From: Chryseobacterium oranimense
Lineage (GTDB): Bacteria; Bacteroidota; Bacteroidia; Flavobacteriales; Weeksellaceae
DNA length: 64,000 bases
Assembly (NCBI RefSeq): GCF_900129755.1
Contig: NZ_FQWT01000004.1
Coordinates: forward strand, 1-64,000
Direction: 5' to 3'
Shown here: positions 62,879-64,000 of the stretch, one piece after another
Layout: each line of letters starts with the position of its first letter
Numbering within the stretch: the first letter of the stretch is position 1
Position numbers and translations under genes: made by a program
Notes under the pieces: generated by a model
Seen by the model: only the letters and a program-made list of their open reading frames with translations
Databases searched by the model: none
What the model was told of the DNA's origin: nothing

Positions 62879-64000
62879 CTATTTTGCAAATCTAACAGAC
62901 ATTTTTCTGTCAGCTGCTCTTTCTGCATCAGAAGCTTTAGCATCTACTGTAGCAAATTTACTTCCGTAGCCTTCAGCTCCTAAAACCTGAGCACCAACTC
63001 CTGCTTTTCCTAAAGCATTCTTGATGAAATCAGCTCTTGCCTGAGACAATTTTACGTTGGAAGCTTCGTTTCCTGTTTTATCAGTATAACCTCCGATTTT
63101 GATTTTTGCATCCGGGAAAGCCTTCAAGATAGCTACCAGGTTGTCAAGCTGCCCCTGGGAACCTGCTTCCAGTTCACTAGAACTTCCCATTTTGAAGTTT
63201 ACATGGTCAAAATCATACCACTTATCTTTTAATGCTGCATCATCAGCTGCATTTTTATAATTTCCTGATTTCAGGAAAGTAATCATCTGATCTTCCATAC
63301 CTCCTTTGTAACCTTTCAGCATAACACCGTTAAGATCAATATTTTCATCTGTTCTTGTTACCGGTGCGGCAGCTGTTGTTGAAGCCGTATCTGTAGTTGT
63401 AACAGTAGCAGCTGTATCAGTAGGCGTTGCTGTCGAGTCTGCGGTAGTGGTCGTTGTAGTCGTCTGTTTTTTATCACACTGTTTCCAGATGAAATAAGCA
63501 GCAGCAATTAAAAGTAAAAGCGGAAGCAACCATTTCCAGATTGAACCTCCGCCATCATTATTGTTTCTGTCAGGATTGGTTCCTGCAGATGTAGTACTTC
63601 TTGTAACTTCTACTTTGGGTGCCTCACTGGCTGCTGGTCTGATAGCATCATTATCATTATCAAATTTATAGCCTTTTGCCCAGTCACCTATATTAAGAGA
63701 GGCAAGAGAAAGTCCTGCAGGCAAAAGTGAAGAAATAATTCCTTTTTGCTCACCCAACAGGTTAGAAATACCAGTCTTACCTAAATTATTATCAGCAGCA
63801 TATTTACCGATAGAACCTACCGTAGCTCCTGTTACTAAATTCAGCAGTGAACTGGAAGAGTTATTGCTGATTCCTGCATAGGTAGCAATAGCATTCACAA
63901 TTCCACTGATCTTATCTCCAAAAATAGAGGTCAACAGATTGGAAATTACGGGGTTGCTTGATGAACCTCCTAATAAATTTCCTAAAATTCCGCTTGACGA
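62879..64000 (-). CDS. OmpA-family protein with DUF937-like N-terminus (5' end outside the window)
   Basis: At least 374 codons in frame; the frame stays open to the right edge, so the start lies beyond 64000. The visible N-terminal part (GNLLGGSSSNPVISNLLTS, SNNSSSSLLNLVTGATVGS) is a DUF937-like helical repeat region. A membrane segment (WLLPLLLLIAAAYFIWK) is followed by a Thr/Ala-rich linker and a C-terminal OmpA/Pal peptidoglycan-binding domain (IKIGGYTDKTGNEASNVKLS, QARADFIKNAL). The Asp and Arg that bind diaminopimelate are present. It is thought to tether membrane to peptidoglycan. Confidence 0.88.
   Translation of the reverse strand, partial: SSSGILGNLLGGSSSNPVISNLLTSIFGDKISGIVNAIATYAGISNNSSSSLLNLVTGATVGSIGKYAADNNLGKTGISNLLGEQKGIISSLLPAGLSLASLNIGDWAKGYKFDNDNDAIRPAASEAPKVEVTRSTTSAGTNPDRNNNDGGGSIWKWLLPLLLLIAAAYFIWKQCDKKQTTTTTTTADSTATPTDTAATVTTTDTASTTAAAPVTRTDENIDLNGVMLKGYKGGMEDQMITFLKSGNYKNAADDAALKDKWYDFDHVNFKMGSSSELEAGSQGQLDNLVAILKAFPDAKIKIGGYTDKTGNEASNVKLSQARADFIKNALGKAGVGAQVLGAEGYGSKFATVDAKASDAERAADRKMSVRFAK

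Overview
The window looks like the chromosome of a flavobacterium close to Chryseobacterium/Elizabethkingia (Weeksellaceae). The evidence is promoters of the Bacteroidota type (TTG, about 19 nt, TAnnTTTG), lipoproteins with a lipobox Cys, absence of clear Shine-Dalgarno sites, and families typical of the phylum (RteC, DUF5686, DUF1599, DoxX/BT_3928-like). The assignment rests on recognised protein families, not on a database search. I saw no tRNA, rRNA or CRISPR array.

Positions 1-12,300 are an accessory region. It opens with a decayed surface-polysaccharide segment (one intact acyltransferase, a gutted glycosyltransferase, a truncated acyltransferase) bracketed by two nearly identical 95-bp direct repeats. 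An RteC-like conjugative-transposon regulator follows, then a type I restriction-modification locus built for DNA shuffling: hsdM, an expressed hsdS, two silent half-hsdS cassettes and one start-less full hsdS in inverted orientation, a tyrosine recombinase, and hsdR. A perfect 56-bp inverted repeat (4803-4858 / 8221-8276) lies just inside the hsdS start codon, so inversion swaps the specificity subunit behind a fixed start. Two first-half and four second-half target-recognition domains would allow up to eight specificities.

Positions 12,600-27,500 are core functions: a lipoprotein, a CPA2 antiporter, a LytS/LytTR two-component pair, an alanine-dehydrogenase-family enzyme, TsaE, DnaG primase (three of four zinc ligands lost), ClpP, a phytase-like lipoprotein, TpiA, a TerB-like protein, a DoxX/thioredoxin-like membrane protein and a DUF1599 protein. 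Positions 27,900-36,300 hold folP and a complete isoleucine/valine operon (ilvE-D-B-N-C-A). The operon is preceded by two leader-peptide attenuators in series, each with an Ile/Val-rich short ORF, a terminator, and an antiterminator segment at the leader stop codon.

Positions 36,300-64,000 contain a tandem 280-290-bp intergenic repeat, an M28 peptidase, a DUF5686 outer-membrane protein, AlaS, an ECF sigma/anti-sigma pair next to a DUF417 (RclC-like) and MsrA-MsrB gene pair, an ABC exporter, hydrolases, an AAA ATPase with an altered Walker A, a FAD oxidoreductase broken by one in-frame TAG, RF2, a DedA protein, a beta-lactamase-fold hydrolase, a DUF808 protein, grpE-dnaJ (DnaJ keeps only one of its two zinc sites), an Nramp transporter, and an OmpA/DUF937 protein running off the right edge.
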